Origin: Heterostelium album PN500
Lineage: Eukaryota; Evosea; Eumycetozoa; Acytosteliales; Acytosteliaceae
DNA: 64,000 nt
Reading direction: 5' to 3'
Assembly (NCBI RefSeq): GCF_000004825.1
Contig: NW_008805089.1
Span: 372,001 to 436,000, forward strand
Positions 49,020 to 60,100 of this stretch are shown here, piece by piece. Each line of letters starts with the position of its first letter. Position 1 is the stretch's first letter. Position numbers and translations under genes: made by a program. The notes beneath the pieces are model-generated. The model was not told where the DNA came from. It did no database searches and saw only the letters and a program-made list of their open reading frames with translations.

Positions 49020-50069
49020 ATGGAAAACGAAAAACAAGACTATTTGAAAGCGATTGATATCAATTCAAATGATAGAGATGCACTCTTTCAACTTGCAATG
49101 ATATTAGATAAACATGAACAACAAACGACATTACTTCTATCAGGTGAATCAATAACGAAAGAACAACTCTTTTGGAAAGTTATTGCTCTCGATCCAAACA
49201 ATGCCGTTGCATACTACAAGTTAGCGGTGAATATTTCATCGGAGAAACGATTATCGATTATTCTTCCATCGGGTCAATCAATGTCCGAACAACAACTCTA
49301 CTTGAAAGCACTCGATATCGATCCATTCTATTCAAACTCATATTATAACCTTGCATTGACACTACCTGAATCAAAGACAACTATCACCCTCCTGAACGGT
49401 GAATCAATGACAGCGCAACAACTTTACTTGAAATCAATAGAGCACTCCAATTCCGACAATTCCGATTGCTATAACAATCTTGCACTTACTCTCACTGATT
49501 TTGGATCAATCAGATTGAACGATGGACAAATAATGACAAAGCGACAACTGCTATTGAAAGGAATAGAGAATGATCCAAACTATCCACCACAATATGTTAA
49601 CCTTGCCATGTTACTAATTGGAAATGAAACTATTAAACTTCCTAATGGTCAATCGATGAATAGTAAACAACTCAATTTAAAGACGATATCACTTGATCCT
49701 TCAAACTATTCGGCAATCAATAATCTAGGAAACGATCTTGAACACGACGAATCTATAACTCTACCCAATGGTGAAACATTGACAAAGAAACAGCTATACA
49801 TAAAAGCGATACAAATCGATCCAATTTCGTACTTTGCATACTATGATCTTGCCTTAGAGCTGGAATCAAAAGAAACTATAACACTCGGTAATTCAGTGAC
49901 TATGACAAAACAACAACTTTTGATAGAAGCAATTAATTGTGATCCCACACAAACTTATATTTATAAAGAAATTGGATTAACTCTTTTAGACAAACACACT
50001 AGAATTTCATTTCCAAATGGTGAACAATTGTCTAGGAGACAACTACTTCAAAAAGCGAGAATTAAATAA
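49020..50069 (+). CDS. TPR-like repeat protein with a regular hairpin insert
   Basis: A single exon encodes 349 aa. It consists of about seven units of 41-43 residues. Each unit has a TPR-like helix pair (QLYLKA[IL]..DP....YYNLALTL) followed by a short strand-turn-strand motif: I.LPNGE.MT.[KR]QL, seen for example as IILPSGQSMSEQQL, IKLPNGQSMNSKQL and ITLPNGETLTKKQL. TPR units are normally 34 residues; the extra 7-9 residues are the hairpin. TPR proteins bind other proteins. No enzyme domain, signal peptide or membrane segment is present. It is inserted in the FNIP array on the opposite strand. Proteins with similar inserts may exist in other amoebae, but I cannot name one. Confidence 0.75.
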   Translation: MENEKQDYLKAIDINSNDRDALFQLAMILDKHEQQTTLLLSGESITKEQLFWKVIALDPNNAVAYYKLAVNISSEKRLSIILPSGQSMSEQQLYLKALDIDPFYSNSYYNLALTLPESKTTITLLNGESMTAQQLYLKSIEHSNSDNSDCYNNLALTLTDFGSIRLNDGQIMTKRQLLLKGIENDPNYPPQYVNLAMLLIGNETIKLPNGQSMNSKQLNLKTISLDPSNYSAINNLGNDLEHDESITLPNGETLTKKQLYIKAIQIDPISYFAYYDLALELESKETITLGNSVTMTKQQLLIEAINCDPTQTYIYKEIGLTLLDKHTRISFPNGEQLSRRQLLQKARIK

Positions 50070-50139
50070 ATAAAAAAAGAAAAAGATAATAATTTACTAA
50101 CAATTATTTGTATAGCTACCAAATATATCGTAACTGTGT

Positions 50140-50590
50140 AGATTTATTTATTGAATCTGACTCATATCTATATCGCATTTCCTAGCTTTGTATTTCTTTC
50201 AAAATGTTTTATATCGATTTCATGAAAATATATATAAGATAAATAAGTTAATAATATAGTTTTAAAAATAATCATGATCAATCAACAATTTTACCTATAT
50301 CTAATTATTTTTATTTGGTGTGATGAACATAGTACGTTGTTTCTTTTTGTCAAGTGATTCAGATATTAAAGATCGATATGAATTCAATGTGATTCCTGAA
50401 CTATCTTTATAGATACAATATAAACTATTGGTATCAAAAAATAGATATCCATTTCTATTATCGAACCATCTTTTACAAACTAAAGTAAAACAAATCTTGT
50501 CTATAATATCTTTAAAGTTATAAACAATCGTTGAGATTATGTGGAAGATTTACTAATTTATGTGTTGAATTGTTAGTTTGTCATCTTTAG
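50140..50590 (-). pseudogene. FNIP exon 1 relic
   Basis: The minus strand from about 50590 to 50300 matches the F-box-like exon of the array with several small deletions and no open frame. The adjoining 50140-50290 matches the following intron and exon 2 start. Confidence 0.75.
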
Positions 50591-50841
50591 AGAGATGAAA
50601 TTTAAAGAGTGAACATTTATTAACTACATACATTGATAATTAATAACAGAATATTATGTTAGTAAACCCTCATATAAAAAAACGTGCTTTCGTAACATTA
50701 TGAGGGATATGATTTGTAATTTTTTTTTTCTTAGAACCCCATTTAAAAATAATGTGGGTCGCCTGTGTAATTTTTATTTTTTGTTTGACAAATATTAAAT
50801 ATATTTCTTCTCTCTATTATAATATTTATTTTCAAAATTCA

Positions 50842-52532
50842 ATGATTGTTGATTTATCACATTTATTGTTATTAAAGATAATTAGTTATCTTGAAGATAA
50901 CATAGATAGAATGTGTCAGTTTAGTTTGTAAAAGATGGTTCAATGAAAGAGATAAATATCTATATTTTAATACCGATAATATTAAAATGTCTTGTTTTCA
51001 AGAAGAAGATCGTGAAAGTGATTTTCGTAAGAGTGTATTTACATTAGAATCATATCGATCATTATTATTCAGATCATTCAATCAAAAGAGTAATTGCACT
51101 CTGTCATATGGATATGGTAGTAGTTCTTATGAAACAGACTATTCGATAGATTTAGGTAAGATATTGGTATTGACAGTGTTGTTTTATAAAATATACAAAT
51201 GCTAATCGTTTATTTTAAATATACAATACAGGTAGAGGCAAAACAAAAGATAAGATTACACCAAATATCACCAAAGTTTTTTTGAAAACAAATGATGAAC
51301 TTGGCAAAAAGGAAACAGAGATACTCTATGGAATGATATCGAATTCAAATGTATTCAAGCTAAAAAAAATACCTAGTTTAAAAAGTGTATTACCTGCGAA
51401 TTTGACAGCGATAACATTTAATCATGAATTCAAAGGGTCATTGGCAGGTTATCTTCCACCGAAACTAGAGAAACTGAAATTTGATTGGGAATCAGATTTT
51501 GATGAACGAATCTTGGCAGGTGTTCTTCCAAATACATTGAAGAAACTGAAATTTGCTCCATACTTCAACAAAAGACTCGAACCTCATGTATTACCATCAT
51601 CTTTAACATTCTTAGAATTGGGAGGTGATTATGATAAACCACTTAAAGTTGGATCACTTCCTCCAAATCTTAGAGTCCTTATTCATAAGGGTAGAAGTGC
51701 GATATCAGATGGAGTATTACCAGAATCACTTTGTACTTTGGTGTTTGGAAATTTCAAATGGTTTCCATTCATAAAATCGCTGAACAATCTTACAACTCTA
51801 ACACTCTTTAATAGAGTTTATGATTCCACTGGCACAATAGACTTGTCAGATCTACCAGATTCTCTTACGAGTTTAGATTTTCAATCTCCATGTCGTCTCG
51901 TGTCATCTCTATCACCTTCAATCAAATATCTCGATATACACCGTACAACAGAATATGATATCGATGAGATATTCAAAGATCGATCACAATATCATTTCGA
52001 AAGGCTCTGTGTCGATGGAAACAAACAAGAATCACTTGACAATCTGAAGATCAAGGAATTGCATCTGAAATTTGGCAATAGTGAATCGATTTTAAGGTAT
52101 ATTCCATATGGTGTAGAAACTTTATATTTTGGAAACGGTCAGTTTAAATTTGCTGAAAAAGATCGATACTCAATTCCATCGTCAGTGAGGAAGATCATAT
52201 GTCAATACTATAAAACAATCAATCTAATTGAATCCGAAATTCCAAACAGTGTCGAAGAAGTCGTGATAAAATATTTTTCTAGTTCCGAACGATTCACAGG
52301 TATACCGATTCCACACTCTGTAAAATCACTGACTGTTCCTTCTAATTTGTTGGACAAAGTTTTCGACACACCTAAATCAGTCACCAACTTGTGTTTTGTC
52401 GATTACAAACAACAAGTAGATCTCCATGTTCGAAAGATATATGATGATCAGTATCTCATTTTTGGTCAACCAAGATACAAATTCCATGCTGGGATTGTAT
52501 CACGTATATTATCAGAATTCATTCATGCATGA
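50842..52532 (+). CDS. FNIP-repeat protein on the plus strand, N-terminal F-box-like part frameshifted
   Basis: Exon 2 (51232-52532) is open and encodes FNIP-type repeats (GYLPPKLEKLKF, AGVLPNTLKKLKF, LPDSLTSLDF). Exon 1 ends at 51155 with a GTAAGA donor in the right phase. From 50842 an F-box-like start (MIVDLSHLLLLKIISYLEDNIDRM) is followed by a 2-base loss near 50910, seen by comparison with the relic at 52797. Translation from the ATG at 50987 would give 489 aa without the F-box-like part. Either the gene is decaying or it has lost its ligase-binding end. It is more diverged from the minus-strand copies than they are from each other. Confidence 0.65.
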
Positions 52533-52740
52533 ACTAAATACTCAATCTAAGACTACATTACCACTAATTATCAATAAACAACAAAATCAGATACTTTTAT
52601 TGCAAAAGAACCAAATAAAAATTTATATAAGTCAAACTTTATTGTTTAATTAAAAAAAAAAAAAAAGAAGTTAATTTGTTTAAAATTTATTATTAATTCT
52701 AATTTTTTATCAAATTTGTAGATCATTATTGATCTTTTAT

Positions 52741-52925
52741 AAATATAATTAATCACATTTATTATTATCAAAGATAATATCTTGAAGACAACATAGATAG
52801 AATATGTGTCAATCTAGTTTGTAAAAGATGGTTCAATGAAACAGATAAATATCTATATTTTAATACTTATCGTATTAAAATGTATAATTTTCAAGAATAT
52901 AAATATGATCGACAAAGCACGGGTA
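52741..52925 (+). pseudogene. Isolated FNIP F-box-like exon relic
   Basis: This resembles 50850-51010 (DRICVNLVCKRWFNETDKYLYFNT is open in one frame) and ends in a donor-like GGTAAGC, but no exon 2 follows before the next gene. Confidence 0.75.
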
Positions 52926-53000
52926 AGCTCATTTGTAAAAGATACAACTAATTTGATTAGTTTAATAAATAATCATTTTAAAATTATTTATTTTTGTTAA

Positions 53001-56000
53001 TTATAGAAACAGAGTATTTGGTAAATCAATATCCATAGATTGAATGGTGTTGGTGGAAATCATTTGTACCCATTTCTTGTATACAGACTGCAGGTGCTTG
53101 TTGGATAGAGTAAGCTGATTGTTGGTAATAGTCGATGGTTCATTGTGTTCATTAAAATATACACAAAGACTGTCGTTATTATAAAGAATAACATCTTTAT
53201 CTAAATCCACTACCTTTAGTAAACCTGTTGTGATATCAATAAATAAAAATACTTGATGCAATCCATTTGGACACTGTTTAGGATGCTATACATGGGAATT
53301 AAATCAAACAATTAATAAACTATTTCGACAACTGTTCAACAAAGATATCATTTAATTTTTAACTTACTGAAACAAATGAATGAATACAATCGGGTGCACA
53401 AGTAGTGGATCCACAACTCAGACATTTGAAACTTTGAGTTTTCTCACATGATGTACACATAAATTGTTGTTCCTCTTGGACAGTGTTTGGAATATTCTTG
53501 ATAATAAAATCCTAATATTGATATTTGAAAAAAAAAGAGATTAGTTTGTAATTAAATTAATGAGATTTGGTTAATTTCTTAACTTACAATATATTTAGGC
53601 TGTAATTTCTTTAATTTAGGTAAATGTAAATATGAAGATGGGATGAAACTGACAAAACCTTTCTTCAAATTGCTGAATCTGTTGATAAAGTCCTCCAATT
53701 CAGTTTGACTGATAATCTCAGTGGTATTACCGATGTTCAATGAGGTCTTTATGTATTCAAAACTGGCAAACTGTTGTTGTGAGAGTTGGTTGATAAGAGC
53801 TGGTTGAGTTGGATAGCTTGCCAGACAATGGTAGAGATAACACTTTCTCAGAACGGGGAATAGATAGCTATTCAGTGATTCTTGGTTGTCCTTAAGATTT
53901 GCATAGATCTGTCGGATGGTATCAGCGGACTGAGTAACCTTGAACTTTGGTAGCTTCATTGCCTCCATTAGAATATAATTGAAGAGATATTGCTTGATCG
54001 ACTGGCTGTTGGTTGTCTTGTAGTCGAGCTTTCTCAGGTAGACAAGATAAGTCGACAGGAAGAATGGATCGACATGGAATTTGAGATGATCGTCAACATC
54101 GATCAAATCCTCAGCGAATGGAGGTACCTCACAACTGGTTATCGTTTTAAAGAGGATTCTCAGAGTGGCCAACTCCTGCTTGAACTCCAGGTCGGTGAGC
54201 AAGTAGTAGGGCAACTGGTCGGTGTCAACGATGTAGTTGCTGATCTGACGAGTTTTCATCTCAAAGACGTCGATGTTGGAGTGAACCATTCCCCAAAAGT
54301 GACGCTCGAATACCTCATCGATCTCTCCGGCATCTTGGATGTTGAGGAAGAATTTCATGACCTCCTCGATGGTGAGATTGGCAACGTCCACTGGAATCAA
54401 GATGTTCGAGTTGGCATTGCACTGTGGACATTGGAATCCAAAATCAAAGTTGTGAACCGACTGGTCTATACATGAGCGATGAGTGTAGTGCAGACACGAT
54501 GAAATATAACTCGGCAGATGATAGTACGACTTGAAGAATTCTATCATCAAAGGATAGAGTTGAGTTACACTCTTTGGGAATCGTTTGGAATCGAAAAAGA
54601 TATTCTCTTGGTGTTCCAACAGATTCTGAATGGTTGTATTTAAATAGGATTGTGGCATAGATCTGATCAACTTGTAGAGTGAAGTCGATTTCTGATTCAT
54701 TGCCAACGTACAATTGGTTACTCTTGCCACTGTATAGAGTGGTTCAGTACTTGTAGTATCTCTACAGATCATACATATTTTATCAGTTGATTCATCATGA
54801 TGATGTTGTTCACCTGATGTTGTAGTAGCAGTAGCAGTAGCAGTAGTACTAGTATTATTACTTGAATCCTCAGATGTATTATTATTGTTGTTATTGTTAT
54901 TCGTTGTAGTTGTTGATGTTGTTGTATTATTCTCTAAAACCTCTGTTTCATCATATAAATCTTGATTCTCTGTCAACTGTAAGAATTGATTCTGTTTCTC
55001 TTTCATTTGTTTCATGATTTCATCGCGCTTTGCTTGCATGATCTTTCTACGCTTCTCTCTTTCCTCCTCTTCACGCTTCTTTGGATCGAAATCGGTGATA
55101 CCTTGAGTTTCAAAGTAATCGTTGATCGAATCATCAAACTGACCGAACCAAATCATGATCTCTTGGAGTAGTGGATTCTGGTCGGTGGAATTGATCTTCC
55201 AGCAGTAGATCAGAGTGTCAAGGAACGACTGTGATTGCTTCTTTCTGATGTTCTTGAATGATGGAGTGTATGCTCTGAGGAGCATGGTGACAACATTGTT
55301 TGTCTCCCAGAAGTAGAGTGGACGTTGCTGTGGATGTTTCTTGTAGTTGTTGTTCGAGAGGAATTGACTGACCTCGTGACGAATGGCACGAACATCGCGA
55401 TCCGACTGCTCGACAATCCATTGGTCGAAATGACGGAGTGCCATCAACAGGATGTAGTAGATGTCGTTGATGACAATGATATCGCTTGTCGAAATCTTTC
55501 CAAAGAGATTGTGATTGGCGTAGAAGCTGTTTGTGTTCTTCTCGAAATCTTTGAAACCCTTGAAGTTTGGATAGACAATCTTCATGGTGGTGTAATGAAG
55601 GAATTCATACAGGGCATTCTCGTGGAACAGTTGATAGATTCCATCGAGCTTGTTGTCCAGTGGCGGTAGCAGAGCTGGCAACGATGGGAAACACTCTGGA
55701 ATGTTGTTCTCACGTTGATACTTGGTGAACTCCTCTTTCGCCAACTCCTGTAGATGAATCTTGAATACATACTCAAAGCTCCAGTAGTATGGATCGTATC
55801 TTGACCAGTACTCTGGTTTCAACTGCATCTTTGGTGCCTTTACATCCTTGACGACCTTGGCAATGATTCTCTCCTTGGTCTCCATTGGAATATTCTTATA
55901 GATGAATTTGAAATTCAACATTTCACTATAATAAAAGTAGCCAGATGCAGCAGCCTGAATATAATGATACTCGATATCCTCCTCTGTTGGTTTAATAGTT

Positions 56001-58715
56001 GCTCTAGTTTGCAAAACATTGACAATTATTTCAAAAATAACTTTTAACCATTCATTATTTGTTGCTGAATCTACACTATAATGTTAGTAAATGTTTGTAG
56101 TAATTGAAAGATCTTTTTAACTTACAACTAAATGGTTCATTTAAAAGCTGGTATAAAAAGGTTGATGGTCCAGTCGATATTAAAGATAACTGTAACATCA
56201 AAAAGTCCAACATCATAAACTTTTGTGTAAAGAAGCGGTTAAATCGGTCGTCGTCGGTTGGAGACGCTACAACGTGACTGTCGAGATTCTGGTTGCGGGG
56301 ACGACAGCAATGTGCATAGTAGAATGCACGAAACGTTGTTATGTTGAATACCATATCAGCGATCGACGGTGAATAGTGTTCGTAATCCGATTTCACCAGT
56401 TGTATAAAGTGGTCGATATTGTTGTTGGCACTCGAGTGCAAAACACAGAGTGCAATGATTCTGGGCAGTGGGAATAAAAGACGCGTTCCTTTGTCGCGTG
56501 CATACACCGGATACTTGATCTTGGTGGATAGATCCATTGCCTGGTCGATAATGGTCTTGGTCATCTCTTGGATCTTTGCTTCCGGTAGATGTTGAAGCAT
56601 ATGATTGAATCCATTGATGAGACAACTCTCCAAGTGAATCAAATCCTTCAGCTCTCTGAGAATATTCTCAAACTTGAAAGCAACCGAAGCAAACAAATGA
56701 AGATTCTGACAGATATCCAAGAAGATCTTTAGTATCATCTGATTGTTTGAGAAATAGACTGCACACTCCTCGATCTTTAACAATCTCGAAAACATCTTTG
56801 ATTCAAACCTATATGATTCATAGGTTGATTTGTTTAAAACAAAACTATTGTGAATTGTATCCATATTATATTTCTAGAGAGAGGGAGAGAGATAGATAGA
56901 TAAACGTTAGTCAGAGTAAACACTTTGATGATTCTCTCTTTCACTTTGCGCTTACATAATGTTGAAATAAAACTAAAAATAAGTTACTGTTTACTTTGCC
57001 AGTGGCAAACGGTATCAGTATGCTGCTTGGTGATTTGTAGAATTGTTGGAGATGATAGCACGACTCGGCGATGGCGATTCTCGGTTGTGGTCGCATCAAG
57101 TGACTGAAATTCGCGAGATAATGGTGAAAGAATACCTGTCCAAATGGTAGGTTATGATAGGATACAGTGGCAAACAGATAGAAGTACTTGGTGGAGAAAT
57201 CGAGATGTGTGTGAAACAGTGTGTAGAGCGGTGTCGAGTTGGGAATTGTCTTTTGACGCTTGTTGTTCTGCTGCAGCTGTTGCTGTTGCGCGGCACCTAC
57301 CGCCAGAGCATTGTTCGATGCAATCCTCAGCGGATTGCTAATGTCAAAGTTGCTGAGATCCAAATTCATGAGCGTCAGTTCCTCGCCTATCAGCTTGGCG
57401 TAGAGTGGCGAGCGTGACGCCGCCTTGCCCAGGTAGGTAGTGATATTGATGATCTCGAGTTCGTGCACACCCGAGCCCTGACGATTCAGGGTGAGAGCAC
57501 GCGTCACCAACTTATTGAAAAACGTCTTGAAGGCATCGCGTAGATACTCTGGGAACTGATTGATATAGTTCTCCTTCTGCTGAATATTCGTGGCGAATCG
57601 ATGTTTCGTGCAAAACGAACTCGTCTTCATCACATCGCCATCTCCACAGTCACAAACACAAGATATATTCGGTGTATAAACCAATGAGAATCTATGATTC
57701 TCCTCTCTATGTATACCATTTAAAAAACAATCGACACCTAAAAACAAACAACAAACAACAAATATTGTAAATTTCAAGTTAGTATGTTATGTATCAGGTC
57801 AGAGTATTATGAATTCAACAAGTATTCTACCAGCTACATACAATATTTAATATCAACAGTTGAACATGTTAAACAAATGAAATGCCATCTTCTGAATAAA
57901 TCTATAGATATATAATAACAATGTTAGAAATTTCAATTGAACGTTGGAATATGAATGCTATGTATATTACAATTTGAACATCTTGTAGTTCCATGTATTG
58001 GAAAGTTGGTTGTTGTGAATATATCAAGACTTGTTTTCTCTCTAAAGTAATAACGAAACATATCGTCGATTGTGGTGGTGTTTTCAGCACGTTGGTCAAA
58101 GTCATCGAATGAACGTATCAGTTTCTTCTTTGTAACAACATCGCTCTGAACCTTATTGAACCATGCATCTGCATTCTCCTTTAGAAGATCAACAGGTTGT
58201 CCTTTATTATTGTTATTATTACTAACAACAATACTCTTAATATTAATATTACTAGTGGTTGTAGTAGTTGTAGTTGTTTGTTTATTATGTTGTTTTCTTT
58301 GTTGTTGTTTTTGTTGTTCTTCACCTTCACCTTCCATCATAGAATCATCTTCATCTTCATCTTGTTCTACCTCTTCGTCCTCACCTTCTTCTTTTTCATC
58401 ATCATCATCATCATTATTATATAAAAGTTGTTCTTCATCGTTGTTGTTGTTGTTGTTGTTATCACTTTCATTATCTATTAGAGATCTTTTGGTTGATGGT
58501 TTCGTACGTTTCTCGAAATCGTGGTCATTCGATTTGTACATATCGTTGTCGATGATGAGTTGAATGATTTCATTCTTTCTTGTTGGTATCTTGAATCTCT
58601 TATCGTGACTCTCCTCAAAGTTCATCACTATCACCTTTAGTTGAGCAACCGTCTTTTTCAGCAATTCCTCAAACTTTGCTGCTTTCGATGTCGATTCATT
58701 CTGATGATCTTCCAT
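53001..58715 (-). CDS. UBR1-type E3 ubiquitin ligase (N-recognin)
   Basis: Seven exons (58715-57971, 57901-57842, 57737-56995, 56873-56126, 56070-53588, 53511-53368, 53285-53001) give 1735 aa in frame. The UBR box (about residues 245-300) is complete: ICLTC, KYCVDCF, NGIHREENH, CVCDCGD and SFCTKH, which is known to bind destabilising N-terminal residues. A RING-like domain lies at about 1198-1316 (CMICRD ... CLHYTHRSC ... CPQC) with a spacer of about 85 residues. The C-terminal UBR region has FKCLSCGSTTCAPDC and HPKQCPNGLHQVFLFID, like human CLLCGQ...CGGGVGIFL. The N-terminal ~240 residues add a SAP-like helix pair and a long acidic/Asn/Gln/Thr region. Acceptor 56071 was chosen because the nearer AG gives a stop. 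It should act in the Arg/N-degron pathway. Confidence 0.85.
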
Positions 58716-59374
58716 TTTCTTTATTATATTAGATATTATTTAAATATAAATATAAATAAAAATCTAAATATTTTCTTTTTAAACTTTCATAGATATCTTT
58801 ATCTTTATCTTTATTATTATTATTTTTATTATTATTATTATTATTATTGATATTTAACTAAATAATATATCTTTAAAATTATCTAAAATTTAACTAAAAA
58901 TAACTAAAAATAAACTTATTTTAAAAAGTCAAATTCAAAAAAGTTTTTATTATTATTATTTTGCGTGTGTGTTTGAACCAACCAACACATAATAATAATA
59001 AATAATTATGAATAATAAGTACAAAACACGAATAATTAACCTTGATACAAAAAATTAAAAAAAAAATTGAAAAATTAAATTTTTAAAATAGTTAAAAAAA
59101 ATAGTTTCCTTTTTAAGTTTTTAGGAAATACATATTTGTAGAATGATTTCTTTATTTTTTTTAAATTTTTAAGAATTTTTATAGTTTTTTATTTATTTAT
59201 TAATTTAAAAAAAAAAAAGTTACTGTTATATAGTTTAAAAAAATAAATAAATAAATAAAAAAAATCTAATTTTATAAAAAATGTAGGATGGTGATGGTGT
59301 GTGAGTGTGTTAAACATTAGATTCTTAATCCAAATTTAGTTGGTATTAAAATGTTGTCTAGAGAAGTGTTTGAT
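58716..59374. other. AT-rich intergenic region
   Basis: No gene is supported. It has a (TTA)n tract at about 58815-58850, poly-A/T runs and short GATG repeats near 59288. It likely holds the UBR gene promoter and the 3' end of the coiled-coil gene. Confidence 0.6.
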
Positions 59375-59875
59375 TCATCTTTTGAATGAATGTAGGTTGT
59401 CTTTGAATTTGCCTTTGATTGATTTTCCTTCATATTTAATAGTTTCAAGTACTTCCTTCGATTTCTCTTTGAGTCTCGACTCTTTTACTTTCAACTTATT
59501 GTATTTCTTCAACAACATCTCTTCCACTCTCTTTATAGGTGAATCATTAATTTCTTCAACGAGTTTACTAAGTTTGACTTTACCTATTTGCAATTGTTTT
59601 TCAAGCTCCTTAATTTCAGCTTTAATTGCTACTTGACCACTGACCAAGAAGTCCATCTTCTCTTTCAGCGAAATAATTTCTAGATTGCTATTTCTAATTT
59701 GTTCTTCCAAGTTGGTTCTCTCCTTGTTACAATTGTCACATAGATTGCGTAATTGAAATTCTATTCCAATACATTTATCTTGAATTGATGATTGACCAAG
59801 AACTAAAGGATCCACCTTCTTGTTTATTATATATTCTATCTTTTTTGATAAATATATAAGATCATGATGATCCAT
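59375..59875 (-). CDS. Small coiled-coil protein, function unknown
   Basis: A single exon encodes 166 aa starting MDHHDLIYLSKKIEYI. From about residue 35 to the end it is rich in Lys, Glu and Leu with heptad-like spacing (NLEEQIRNSNLEIISLKEKM, EIKELEKQLQIGKVKLSKL), which predicts a long coiled coil. A CDNC motif at about residues 46-49 is the only cysteine cluster. There is no signal peptide. I do not recognise the family; many dictyostelid genomes have such short coiled-coil proteins. Confidence 0.65.
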   Translation of the reverse strand: MDHHDLIYLSKKIEYIINKKVDPLVLGQSSIQDKCIGIEFQLRNLCDNCNKERTNLEEQIRNSNLEIISLKEKMDFLVSGQVAIKAEIKELEKQLQIGKVKLSKLVEEINDSPIKRVEEMLLKKYNKLKVKESRLKEKSKEVLETIKYEGKSIKGKFKDNLHSFKR

Positions 59876-60100
59876 TATTATAGATATTGTTTTGAATATT
59901 ACTAGTATTCAATAGTTTGAAAATATTAATGTTACTAAACAACAAGATTTCAATACTATTTAAACTCAAGACATTCATTTATAATAGTTTTATTAACTGA
60001 TTTTATTATTATCCAAAGCATTAAACTAATATTTAAATAAAACATATAAATTTTATTGAAAAAGATTAATTAAAAAATAAAGTTATCATTACAATTATAA

